Below, piece by piece: positions 6,269-13,337 of a stretch of DNA of 14,380 bases (position 1 is the stretch's first letter; every line of letters starts with the position of its first letter). Position numbers and translations under genes: made by a program. The stretch covers positions 676 through 15,055 of the forward strand of contig DLLC01000005.1 in NCBI GenBank assembly GCA_002476625.1, given 5' to 3'. Origin of the DNA: Porphyromonadaceae bacterium UBA7572 (GTDB taxonomy: Bacteria; Bacteroidota; Bacteroidia; Bacteroidales; Muribaculaceae). The notes under the pieces are model-generated. The model was not told the DNA's origin and searched no databases. It worked only from the letters and a program-made list of their open reading frames with translations.

Positions 6269-6760
6269 ATGGAGATACAAGAGTTTATAGAGACGGCAGA
6301 AAGTTACAGAGGCCACTTGCTTCGGCAGGCAATGCACTATCTGCACGACGCTGACAGCGCGGAGGATGCCGTTCAAGAAACCCTTGTGAAGCTATGGATG
6401 GCAAAAGACCGTATAGCCGACGGGGCGAAAATGCGCAGCATGGCTTCTGTGGTGTGCAGAAATGTTTGCCTCAACACCTTGCGTGACTCGAAATGCCATA
6501 TTGCCATAAATAGCGCAGTCGCGGTGATGGGGGAGAACAGCCCTCAGACTGAACTGGAGGAGCGGGAAGCCCTTCAAACTCTGCGCCAGGGCATTCGGGC
6601 GCTCTCCGACAAGCAGCGCGCCATCATTAGAATGCGCAATGTGGAACAGCTGCCGTATGCTGTCATTGCAAAGGTGATGGGCACTTCGGAATCTTCGGTG
6701 AGAGGCATGATTAGCAAAGCGCGTATGGTATTATTAAATCAACTAAAAAAAGGTGAGTAG
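6269..6760 (+). CDS. ECF-type RNA polymerase sigma factor
   Basis: This 163-residue sigma-70 family protein has only regions 2 and 4. Region 2 spans about 13-45 (YRGHLLRQAMHYLHDADSAE, then DAVQETLVKLW). Region 4 spans about 108-158 (GIRALSDKQRAIIRMRNVEQ, then a helix-turn-helix GTSESSVRGMISKARMVL). ATG 6269 gives the normal ECF length; an in-frame GTG at 6209 would add 20 residues without family similarity and begins 10 bases after the terminator T-run. Two bases separate it from the next gene, a probable anti-sigma factor that would hold it inactive at the inner membrane. I could not find a convincing promoter upstream. Target genes are unknown; the secreted-protein gene two places downstream is the obvious first candidate. 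Confidence 0.9.
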   Translation: MEIQEFIETAESYRGHLLRQAMHYLHDADSAEDAVQETLVKLWMAKDRIADGAKMRSMASVVCRNVCLNTLRDSKCHIAINSAVAVMGENSPQTELEEREALQTLRQGIRALSDKQRAIIRMRNVEQLPYAVIAKVMGTSESSVRGMISKARMVLLNQLKKGE

Positions 6761-6762
6761 CA

Positions 6763-7512
6763 ATGAAGAAATTTGATTTGAATGATATTGATAGGCTCCT
6801 TGAAAAGTTCGTAGATGGGCAGACCACAGAGCGTGAGGAGCGTGTGCTGGCAGATTTCTTCAGCACTGCTGATAAACTGCCCACTGATTGGCAAGCGTAT
6901 AAGGAACTGTTCTGCTCCTTCAAAACCGATGCCTATGATTTCAGTGATGAAGAAATTCACACGATGCTCTCTGCCGTTCCTTCAAGCAGGAGGAGTGTGG
7001 TGCTAAGGGCGCTACGCTGGGCTGCGGTGGCTTGTGTGGTGACGGCTTTGGCAATAGTAGGGGTGAATGGTGTGGATAAGGCCCATACGCCATCATCGAA
7101 ACCCGCATTGATGGCACAAACAGGCTGTGACGCACACTCGAAAAAGGTTGTGACACAGAATAATGTCACCACAGAGCCTCCGCACAGCACTGCCTGTGGA
7201 AAAGCGATAGCTTCCACACCGCATGTCCACAATAGCAGGACGGAGCCTCAAAAGAAGATGGCTGTGGACGGGCAAAAAGGGCAGAGCGGTGAGCTCATGG
7301 CAGGCGAGCAGGAGGTGAGTACTGCCGAAATGCTGGAAACTGTGCAGATGCTTGTCATGACAGATGCAGAAGGTGTCACTATCACTGCATCGCCACGGGG
7401 AAGTGGATTCTTAATCGATGCTGTGTGTGCCGGTGATAGTAGGAAAATTAGTTCGTATGAGCTGACGCGCTGCGCTGATGGCACATCATTAGAACTGAAA
7501 TCAATTAATTAA
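6763..7512 (+). CDS. Probable single-pass anti-sigma factor
   Basis: The protein has 249 residues. The cytosolic part (1-80: MKKFDLNDIDRLLEKFVDGQ, TTEREERVLADFF) matches the short acidic helical N-terminus typical of Bacteroidales proteins encoded directly after an ECF sigma factor. One transmembrane segment lies at about 84-103 (LRWAAVACVVTALAIVGVNG). The remaining 145 or so residues would be periplasmic. They are low in recognisable structure and rich in Thr, Ser and Lys, then end in a more ordered stretch (MLETVQMLVMTDAEGVTITA...). No zinc-binding HxxxCxxC motif is visible, so this is not a classic ZAS anti-sigma. Its start lies 2 bases after the sigma-factor stop. The role is inferred from position and topology. 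Confidence 0.7.
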   Translation: MKKFDLNDIDRLLEKFVDGQTTEREERVLADFFSTADKLPTDWQAYKELFCSFKTDAYDFSDEEIHTMLSAVPSSRRSVVLRALRWAAVACVVTALAIVGVNGVDKAHTPSSKPALMAQTGCDAHSKKVVTQNNVTTEPPHSTACGKAIASTPHVHNSRTEPQKKMAVDGQKGQSGELMAGEQEVSTAEMLETVQMLVMTDAEGVTITASPRGSGFLIDAVCAGDSRKISSYELTRCADGTSLELKSIN

Positions 7513-7531
7513 TTCAAAAAATAGACTTATT

Positions 7532-8032
7532 ATGAAACGATTAGTATCAATGTTCGCTATCGTAGCGATTTGTGTGGCCAGCCTTTCAGCACAAAATATA
7601 AAAACAGACCCTGTCTATGTGCTCAATGGCAAGAAAGTGGAAAATTTTGACGGCTCACAACTGGTGGGGAAAACCATTGCCAATTATTACATCGACAAGG
7701 AAAATAATGTGCATGTGATTCTCACTGGTGACCATGTGGCGGGCAAGGCAGTGAAGAAGGTGAGCACGGTGCAGTCGGTACGTCCCTTAAAAGACGGCGA
7801 GAGCGTGACCTCATCAGTAGATGCGGGCTACTACCTTTCAGGTGAAGCCGTGTTTGTGCTCGACGGTAAACTGGTTTCGGCATCGGAGTTTACCTCATTG
7901 AAGCCATCGGTGCTGAAGACCGTTAAGGTGATAAAGGACAAAAACAATGCCGACTTTAAGAAGTATGCCGCGGAAGCTAAGAAAATATCTAATGTGGAGC
8001 CAAAATGTGTGATATTGGCTACCACGAAATAG
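7532..8032 (+). CDS. Small secreted protein with two degenerate TonB-plug-like units
   Basis: This 166-residue protein has a clear signal peptide (MKRLVSMFAIVAICVASLSA, cleavage near residue 20). The mature part appears to hold two copies of one motif: DPVYVLNGKKVENFDGSQLV...VHVILTG (27-66) and EAVFVLDGKLVSASEFTSLK...KCVILATTK (105-166). The second follows the scheme 'hydrophobic-x-DGK-x-V ... L-x-P ... V-x-V-x-K-D ... V-I-L-x-TTK' seen in TonB-receptor plug starts and in the C-terminal plug-like tail of some Bacteroidota BlaR1/M56 proteins, but the usual 'YG..G.NG' centre is lost (YAAEAKKISNVEP). It lies 19 bases after the anti-sigma gene, so it is probably in the same transcript and could be a periplasmic ligand or signal for it. 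Function is unknown; the repeat reading is by eye. Confidence 0.65.
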   Translation: MKRLVSMFAIVAICVASLSAQNIKTDPVYVLNGKKVENFDGSQLVGKTIANYYIDKENNVHVILTGDHVAGKAVKKVSTVQSVRPLKDGESVTSSVDAGYYLSGEAVFVLDGKLVSASEFTSLKPSVLKTVKVIKDKNNADFKKYAAEAKKISNVEPKCVILATTK

Positions 8033-8080
8033 CCATTAATCCATTCCTCCAATCAGCACTGGTTAATAGAAAGTTATGAA

Positions 8081-8120
8081 AGGCGCGCACATATCGCTAA
8101 AGATATGGCGCGCCTATTAT
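8081..8120. terminator. Long hairpin, bidirectional terminator between convergent genes
   Basis: AGGCGCGC-A-CATATC (8081-8095) pairs with GATATG-GCGCGCCT (8102-8115): 14 base pairs with one bulged A and a 6-base loop GCTAAA. ATTATTTTA follows on the plus strand. The minus-strand side is followed by TTCATAACTTTCTATTAA. It sits between the stops of the secreted-protein gene (8032) and the convergent CobW-type gene (8145), so it probably stops transcription from both sides. Confidence 0.75.
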
Positions 8121-8144
8121 TTTAGCGGTGTGGGTGGCTTGTCG

Positions 8145-9413
8145 TCAGAATTTGTATTCGAGGCACTCGTCGAGAAGGCGAGTGATTTCCTCCTTGTCGA
8201 GGTTTTGACCGATAAACACGATTTTCTGCATACGGTCGCCATATTTTTCGTCCCAGTCGCGGCGCAGAGTCGGGTCGGTTTCCAGCATACGCTTCAATTC
8301 GTTTTCCGGCATTGTAGCATAAAATTTTCCGGCTTGGCGGATGGTCTTCTGCTTTCCAGCCTGCTCAAAGAGGTAGCACATGTCGGGTTCGTCGGAGAAA
8401 TAGCACACGCCCTTGGCACGGATCACATTCTTGGGCCACTGGGTGGCCACGAAATGGTCGAAGTTTTCAAGGCTGAATGCCGGGCGGCGATAGTAAACGA
8501 ATGTGCCGATGCCGTATTCCTCAGCCTCGCCTTCATCATGGTGATGATGGTGATGGTGATGCTCGTGGCCGTGGTGGTCATGATCTTCCTCGTGGTTATG
8601 ATTATCGTCATCGTGATGGTGGTGCTCATCTTCGTCATGGTGCTCGTGGTCATGGTGCTCGTGTTCGTCCTCGTCGTGGCGTCCTTCAAGCTCACGAATC
8701 CAAGTGGCTGAAGTGACCACCTTCTCAAAGTTGAACAGATGGGTGTTCAGAATCTTGTCGAAGTCCACATCGCCATAGTTGCATTCTATGATTTCGGCCT
8801 TGGGCTGCAGGGCGCGTATGATTTTCTTGATGCGCTCAAGTTCTTCAGGCGAAACCTCGTCCACTTTGTTGAGGATAATCTTGTTGCAGAACTCTACTTG
8901 CTGGATAACGAGATTTTCGATATCCTCCTCGCCAATGTGCTTCTTCACCAAGTCGTCGCCACAGCCAAACTCATCGCGCATGCGCAGTGCATCTACCACG
9001 GTGACGATGCAGTCGAGGCGTGCCAGCCCATTTTCCACATATTTTTTCCCCATTTGAGGGATTGAACAGATGGTTTGGGCAATGGGTTCTGGCTCGCATA
9101 TTCCGCTGGCCTCAATCACGATGTAGTCGAACTTGCCCATAGAGGTGATGTCGTGCAGCTGCTCCACGAGGTCCATTTTCAGCGTGCAGCAGATGCAGCC
9201 GTTTTGAAGCGCCACCAGGCTGTCGTCTTTTTTGCCCACCACGCCGCCTTGCTCAATGAGGCTGGCGTCGATGTTCACCTCGCCAATGTCGTTCACAATC
9301 ACGGCAAACTTGATGCCGCGCTTATTGTTCAGGATTCTGTTCAGAAGAGTGGTCTTGCCACTGCCAAGATACCCTGTAATCAGCAATACAGGTATTTGCT
9401 TCATCATTAACAT
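8145..9413 (-). CDS. CobW/ZNG1-type GTPase metallochaperone with a histidine-rich segment
   Basis: The 422-residue cytoplasmic GTPase belongs to the COG0523 family, whose members hand Zn, Co or Fe to target enzymes. Motifs in order: Walker A GYLGSGKTT (14-22), switch-like DIGEVNID (42-49), metal-binding GCICC (72-76), IVIEASGICEP (98-108, including the Walker B position), and the guanine-recognition motif NKVD (182-185). Residues 246-292 contain 25 His mixed with Asp/Glu, a metal reservoir. A CobW C-terminal domain follows (about 300-420). The metal cannot be fixed from sequence; zinc is the commonest for His-rich members. ATG at 9413 or at 9404 (M4) are both possible starts. The Nudix gene stops 70 AT-rich bases upstream on the same strand, so it may share that transcript or have its own promoter. 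I saw no obvious Zur box. Confidence 0.92.
   Translation of the reverse strand: MLMMKQIPVLLITGYLGSGKTTLLNRILNNKRGIKFAVIVNDIGEVNIDASLIEQGGVVGKKDDSLVALQNGCICCTLKMDLVEQLHDITSMGKFDYIVIEASGICEPEPIAQTICSIPQMGKKYVENGLARLDCIVTVVDALRMRDEFGCGDDLVKKHIGEEDIENLVIQQVEFCNKIILNKVDEVSPEELERIKKIIRALQPKAEIIECNYGDVDFDKILNTHLFNFEKVVTSATWIRELEGRHDEDEHEHHDHEHHDEDEHHHHDDDNHNHEEDHDHHGHEHHHHHHHHDEGEAEEYGIGTFVYYRRPAFSLENFDHFVATQWPKNVIRAKGVCYFSDEPDMCYLFEQAGKQKTIRQAGKFYATMPENELKRMLETDPTLRRDWDEKYGDRMQKIVFIGQNLDKEEITRLLDECLEYKF
8538..8678 (-). repeat. Low-complexity His/Asp/Glu-coding tract
   Basis: On the plus strand this part of the CobW-type gene is a run of imperfect ATG/GTG/TCG/TGG triplets, encoding 25 His plus acidic residues on the minus strand (residues 246-292). 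It is likely to vary in length between strains by slippage, and it creates long spurious reading frames on the other strand. Confidence 0.8.
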
Positions 9414-9483
9414 AGTTGTGCTATACGTTATTAAATTAATAAGAAACTATTCCGTAAAAATATAAAATTTTAACTTAACAAAG

Positions 9484-9912
9484 TTACTCATTTTGTTTAC
9501 TTTTTTGATTGTGTAATTTTTTAAGTAGTGATACTACTTCTCTATCAGCTGGTAGCCATTTTATGCAGTCAAGTTCATGAAAAGTGAGCCATTTAGCCGC
9601 TTCGTGTTCCTGAAGATTAAAATGCCTGGAGCGCATGTGGCACAAATAGCAGTGCATAGTCAGATGAAAGTTGGGGTAGTCATAGTTTATTGTGGTCAAA
9701 AAATCGCCAACATCAATCTGTGTATTGAGTTCTTCCTGGATTTCTCTCTGTAATGCTTGTTGAGGTGTTTCTCCCAATTCTATTTTTCCTCCAGGAAATT
9801 CCCACCAGTCTTTCCATTCGCCATACCCTCGTTGGGTGGCGAAAAGAGCCTTCTCGTCGTCTGAAACAATGATAGCGGCTGCAACTAATATATTTTTCTT
9901 GCGTTCTGACAT
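9484..9912 (-). CDS. Nudix hydrolase (MutT-like)
   Basis: This 142-residue cytoplasmic pyrophosphohydrolase has a complete Nudix box at residues 42-64: G42-x5-E48, then 7 residues, then REIQEELN (56-63). The usual Gly of REUXEEXGU is Asn63; the metal-binding glutamates E57, E60 and E61 are all present. The surrounding WWEFPGGKIELGE and ATQRGYG resemble MutT-type enzymes that hydrolyse oxidised or unusual (d)NTPs, but substrate cannot be read from sequence. Its ATG is only 2 bases after the stop of the large helicase gene, so the two are almost certainly co-translated. That suggests a shared job, such as cleaning up or sensing nucleotides produced during nucleic-acid attack, rather than only general housekeeping. 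Confidence 0.92.
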   Translation of the reverse strand: MSERKKNILVAAAIIVSDDEKALFATQRGYGEWKDWWEFPGGKIELGETPQQALQREIQEELNTQIDVGDFLTTINYDYPNFHLTMHCYLCHMRSRHFNLQEHEAAKWLTFHELDCIKWLPADREVVSLLKKLHNQKSKQNE

Positions 9913-9914
9913 AA

Positions 9915-12900
9915 TTATCCTATGGCTTTAAATTTCGCTGCGTAACTATAGGTGGATTCTGACATCGGTGTGCGTAGCTTCCAGACAATCTGCATTGGGC
10001 GCGTGCCTTCACATGAAATCAAATCAACTTCACCAAGATAAATATATCCCATACGCCGGTTTTTATCTTCAGGCATGGTGGCTTGTTGACGAACAAAGAG
10101 GAGCATGTGTTGCTTTTGTTGAATGTAGTTTTGACCAATAGGCGACTGTGGTGATACGCTATTTTGAGTTTCCCAATGAAATTCATCACGATTGATGGCA
10201 AAGTCGTTATAGTTAGTGCTTGATCCTTCTTCGCGGTCTTTTATGATATCTACATACATTGCCTCGAGATGGAGAGGCTTGTTGCGTTCACAACCTTCCC
10301 TTGACGGCGATTTCCTATTTATCGTACTTGTCCCAATTGCCACTTGTATCTGTGATTTTGTGTATATGCCATGTACTTTTAGTGGCATTGTAAATGCAAA
10401 TACAGAGTTGTCGTCTTTTTCTGGAGCACAACAACGCTCACGTAATTCGGATATGACCTCCATCATCTCGTCCATAAGGAGATTGTCGGTTGAAAAGGCG
10501 TCAAACATTTGCTGAACACTATCAAATCTTCCAGCAGCGTCAAACATGTCATAGTAGAGCATGAGCGCCATTTTATTTTCTATGACAGAAAGTGACGAAG
10601 TCTGGATTCTAAATCTTCGTTTTACCACTTTAATGATAAATGAGAAATACGAGAAAGAATCCGTAGCCAGCCATTTACGATAGACTGCACGTTGAAGATC
10701 TTTTGAATATGGTGATTGGGTGTGATGTACGTTAGCCTGATACAAGAAACCATACCAGTTTGTGATTTTATATATCTTTTCAAGTTGGATTCCTGTTAAT
10801 TGTATGAAATTATGCAGGTTCAAAGGCTTGGTGTAGTTGTGGCTAAAATCACGAACGATGTTTAAAATTCTGTTTTTATTTGTGTTGCGTAATGCTCCTT
10901 CAATATTTTCCAGTATATATTTGCGAGCTTTAGGCTCCAGAGTGATATGGCAATTGAGGGGAAGATGCGGAAAATCACTTTTCACTTCTTCCGGTACGCT
11001 CATTGATGTTTTTCCTATCATCGCGCGAAAACGGTCTTGATAGTTGAATTCTGCTCGTGAATGCCCAACAAAATCAAGTATGGTTAAACACTCTTTCCCT
11101 TTAGCTTTTCGTAAGCCACGGCCTAACTGCTGGAGAAATATGGTGATCGACTCTGTTGGACGCAGGAAGAGGACTGTGTCAATCTCTGGAATATCTACGC
11201 CTTCATTAAAAATATCGACCACAAATAGATAGTTGATTTCTTTATTGCGAAGTTTGCGGCGCACGCTATTTCTGTGTTCTGCACTGTCATCACTAGTAAG
11301 GACGTCAGAGCGTAGATTGGCCAAAGTGAACTTGGCTTGCATATATTTTGCATGGTTTTTGTCTACACAAAAGCACAAGGCTCTCACATCATTGTAATTG
11401 TCGAGGTACTTTTCCAATGCTTTCCAGATGACCTGAGTGCGAAGGTCATTAGCTGTGTACACTTTTGAGAGTTCTGAGGCAACGAAGCGCCCTCTTTCCC
11501 ATCTTACTTGTGACAGATCTACGCTGTCGGTAATTCCATAGTAGTTGAAAGGTGCCAGCAGACCCGCATTTAAAGCAGCTGTGAGCCGAATCTCTGCACT
11601 GATATGGTTGTCAAAATCCTGCGTGATATCTTGCCCGTCCATACGTTCAGGTGTGGCTGTAAGTCCAAGCAGTATTTTTGGCTTGAAGTAATTGATTATT
11701 TTTCGATAACTGTCAGCCGATATGTGGTGTACTTCGTCAATAACGATATAGTCGTAATAGTCAGCTTTTAAAGGCAAAGAGTCGAGCCGGTTGTTGAGCA
11801 TGTCTTTTGAGGCGAAAACGTGATTGAAGTTTTGTATTTCACTTCCTCCATACCACATTTCTCCAAAGTTTTGATCACCGAGCACCTGCCTGAATGTATA
11901 GCAGGCTTGTTTGATAATTTCTTCACGATGAACTACAAAAAGAAAATTATGACGATTTGGGTGGCTTTCTGCAAATCGTTTGAAGTCGAAGGCTGCAATC
12001 ACGGTTTTTCCTGTGCCAGTAGCTGCCACAACAAGGTTGTGATAATGCCCGTGTATGGTTCGCTCTACGTCCAGTTTTTCTAGAATTTCTTTTTGGTAAT
12101 CCTTAGCCTTGATGATATCGAGCACTGAATAATCAAAACTGGGAGTTGCATTCTGTGAGAGCGCTTGCTGCAATCTTTGTTCGTCACGTCCGAGGATAAA
12201 TGGTTCAAATGTCTGGTCGTTCCAGTAAGTTTCAAATGAGTTTTTTACAGTCGTGATAATGTGCGGCAATTCTATCTGTGTGGCTTTCAGATTCCATTCC
12301 AAGCCTTTTGTCAGTGCGGCTCGAGACAGATTTGATGATCCAATATAAGCAGTATGAAAGCCGCTGCGGCGAAGGAACAGATAAGCTTTGGCATGCAATC
12401 GATCTTCTTCGCCATTGTAGGAAATGCGTATTTCTGTGTTTTGCATTTTCGCAAGCTCTACAATAGCTTCATATTGGGTTGCGTTCATGTAGGTAGTGGT
12501 TATCACTCGGAGTTTGTTCCCTGCATTGGTAAAGCGTACCAATTCTTTTTTGATGATATTTAATCCACTCTTCCTGATAAAAGAAACCACGAAGCATATT
12601 TCGTCAGACGAAAGAATTTCCTTTTTCAACTCGCTCGCCATATTGACAGATTGATTTAATCCTGTGAAAAGCGTGCTACGCGAAAGTGTGGTAATTGGGG
12701 TGATCTGGCGTATATGCTCCTCGATATTGGGATAGTCGCATTTGCTTCTGTCTATTATCGCAGTAAGGATAGATGCTTGTGCGTCGATCAAATTGTTTTT
12801 GTAGTCATCGAGGTCGAAATCCTGACCGAGTTGCTTGATGATAGAGTTGGCGAACGACACGCAACGCGAAGTTTGTGTGTCGTCGTCGGGCAGCGATGCA

Positions 12901-13079
12901 AATATCTTTTGTAGTATCTGATACAGGTACCTTGAAAGTATCGTAGCAGCTTCTTCTCGCCTAATCTTTTTGTTTGCTATGTAAAAGTTTTCACTATCAA
13001 CTAAATCAATCTTGTGCTTAAACAAAGAATTGATTATTTGTTCGTATATGCCTGCCTCAATCATAGGGAAACGTTCCAT
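9915..13079 (-). CDS. PLD-nuclease / SF2 helicase protein, DUF3427-type
   Basis: The protein has 1054 residues. Residues about 130-290 form a phospholipase D-like nuclease domain with one HxK motif (H229-A-K231) and GSSNLS (247-252). The Asp of a full HKD is absent, as in many helicase-linked PLD domains, and a single motif implies dimerisation. Residues about 320-690 are a superfamily II helicase: AATGTGKT (352-359), DEVH (448-451), TATPERMDG (474-482), FNEGVDIPEID (624-634), QQLGRGLRK (650-658). The C-terminal 350 or so residues resemble the DUF3427 region (MGYIYLGEVDLISCEGTRPM near the end). Residues 1-125 are helical and unrecognised. Proteins of this architecture are often accessory genes and plausible anti-phage factors, but I know no proof for this one. 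The Nudix gene follows after 2 bases. ATG 13079 leaves a very short leader behind the predicted -7 box; M6 (13064) is an alternative start. Confidence 0.9.
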   Translation of the reverse strand: MERFPMIEAGIYEQIINSLFKHKIDLVDSENFYIANKKIRREEAATILSRYLYQILQKIFASLPDDDTQTSRCVSFANSIIKQLGQDFDLDDYKNNLIDAQASILTAIIDRSKCDYPNIEEHIRQITPITTLSRSTLFTGLNQSVNMASELKKEILSSDEICFVVSFIRKSGLNIIKKELVRFTNAGNKLRVITTTYMNATQYEAIVELAKMQNTEIRISYNGEEDRLHAKAYLFLRRSGFHTAYIGSSNLSRAALTKGLEWNLKATQIELPHIITTVKNSFETYWNDQTFEPFILGRDEQRLQQALSQNATPSFDYSVLDIIKAKDYQKEILEKLDVERTIHGHYHNLVVAATGTGKTVIAAFDFKRFAESHPNRHNFLFVVHREEIIKQACYTFRQVLGDQNFGEMWYGGSEIQNFNHVFASKDMLNNRLDSLPLKADYYDYIVIDEVHHISADSYRKIINYFKPKILLGLTATPERMDGQDITQDFDNHISAEIRLTAALNAGLLAPFNYYGITDSVDLSQVRWERGRFVASELSKVYTANDLRTQVIWKALEKYLDNYNDVRALCFCVDKNHAKYMQAKFTLANLRSDVLTSDDSAEHRNSVRRKLRNKEINYLFVVDIFNEGVDIPEIDTVLFLRPTESITIFLQQLGRGLRKAKGKECLTILDFVGHSRAEFNYQDRFRAMIGKTSMSVPEEVKSDFPHLPLNCHITLEPKARKYILENIEGALRNTNKNRILNIVRDFSHNYTKPLNLHNFIQLTGIQLEKIYKITNWYGFLYQANVHHTQSPYSKDLQRAVYRKWLATDSFSYFSFIIKVVKRRFRIQTSSLSVIENKMALMLYYDMFDAAGRFDSVQQMFDAFSTDNLLMDEMMEVISELRERCCAPEKDDNSVFAFTMPLKVHGIYTKSQIQVAIGTSTINRKSPSREGCERNKPLHLEAMYVDIIKDREEGSSTNYNDFAINRDEFHWETQNSVSPQSPIGQNYIQQKQHMLLFVRQQATMPEDKNRRMGYIYLGEVDLISCEGTRPMQIVWKLRTPMSESTYSYAAKFKAIG

Positions 13080-13093
13080 CTGTTTATGTTATA

Positions 13094-13101
13094 CAAAGAT
13101 A
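13094..13101 (-). promoter_or_regulatory. Probable -7 box for the helicase-Nudix transcript
   Basis: On the minus strand TATCTTTG matches TAnnTTTG exactly. No TTG lies at the preferred spacing; the nearest is 14 bases upstream, so the -33 element is weak. Transcription would start near 13087, giving a leader of under 10 bases to ATG 13079. Confidence 0.4.
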
Positions 13102-13284
13102 GAAATAATGGGTAACAATTGCATATTAAACAGGAGGAATTTTCTCTGCTTATTTTTCATCGTCCTTCGTGCTTGAAAATATATTTGGAGAATTAATTTT
13201 CATTGTCAGGTAGTGGGGAATGCTTAAAATAATGTTTGTGTAGATGATTTTTTGTGCGGCTTTTCTGAGTTTTTGGGAAATATG

Positions 13285-13315
13285 TGGATTGCTACCGAAA
13301 AGTTTCGTAATTTTG
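13285..13315 (+). promoter_or_regulatory. Probable promoter for the DPP IV-like gene
   Basis: TAATTTTG at 13308-13315 matches TAnnTTTG, and it is identical to the -7 box of the etf operon. The -33 element is imperfect: TGG at 13285-13287 sits at the right distance and TTG at 13289-13291 is 16 bases away. The start codon follows 22 bases after the box. The rest of the gap 13102-13284 between the divergent genes shows nothing I can name. Confidence 0.45.
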
Positions 13316-13337
13316 TATGATAATAAACAAATTGTGT

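Noticed and set aside
8076..8711. 211-codon plus-strand frame with a strongly hydrophobic Met/Val-rich end
   Set aside because: The 'membrane protein' part is the antisense of the histidine tract of the CobW-type gene, and the frame starts inside the terminator hairpin.
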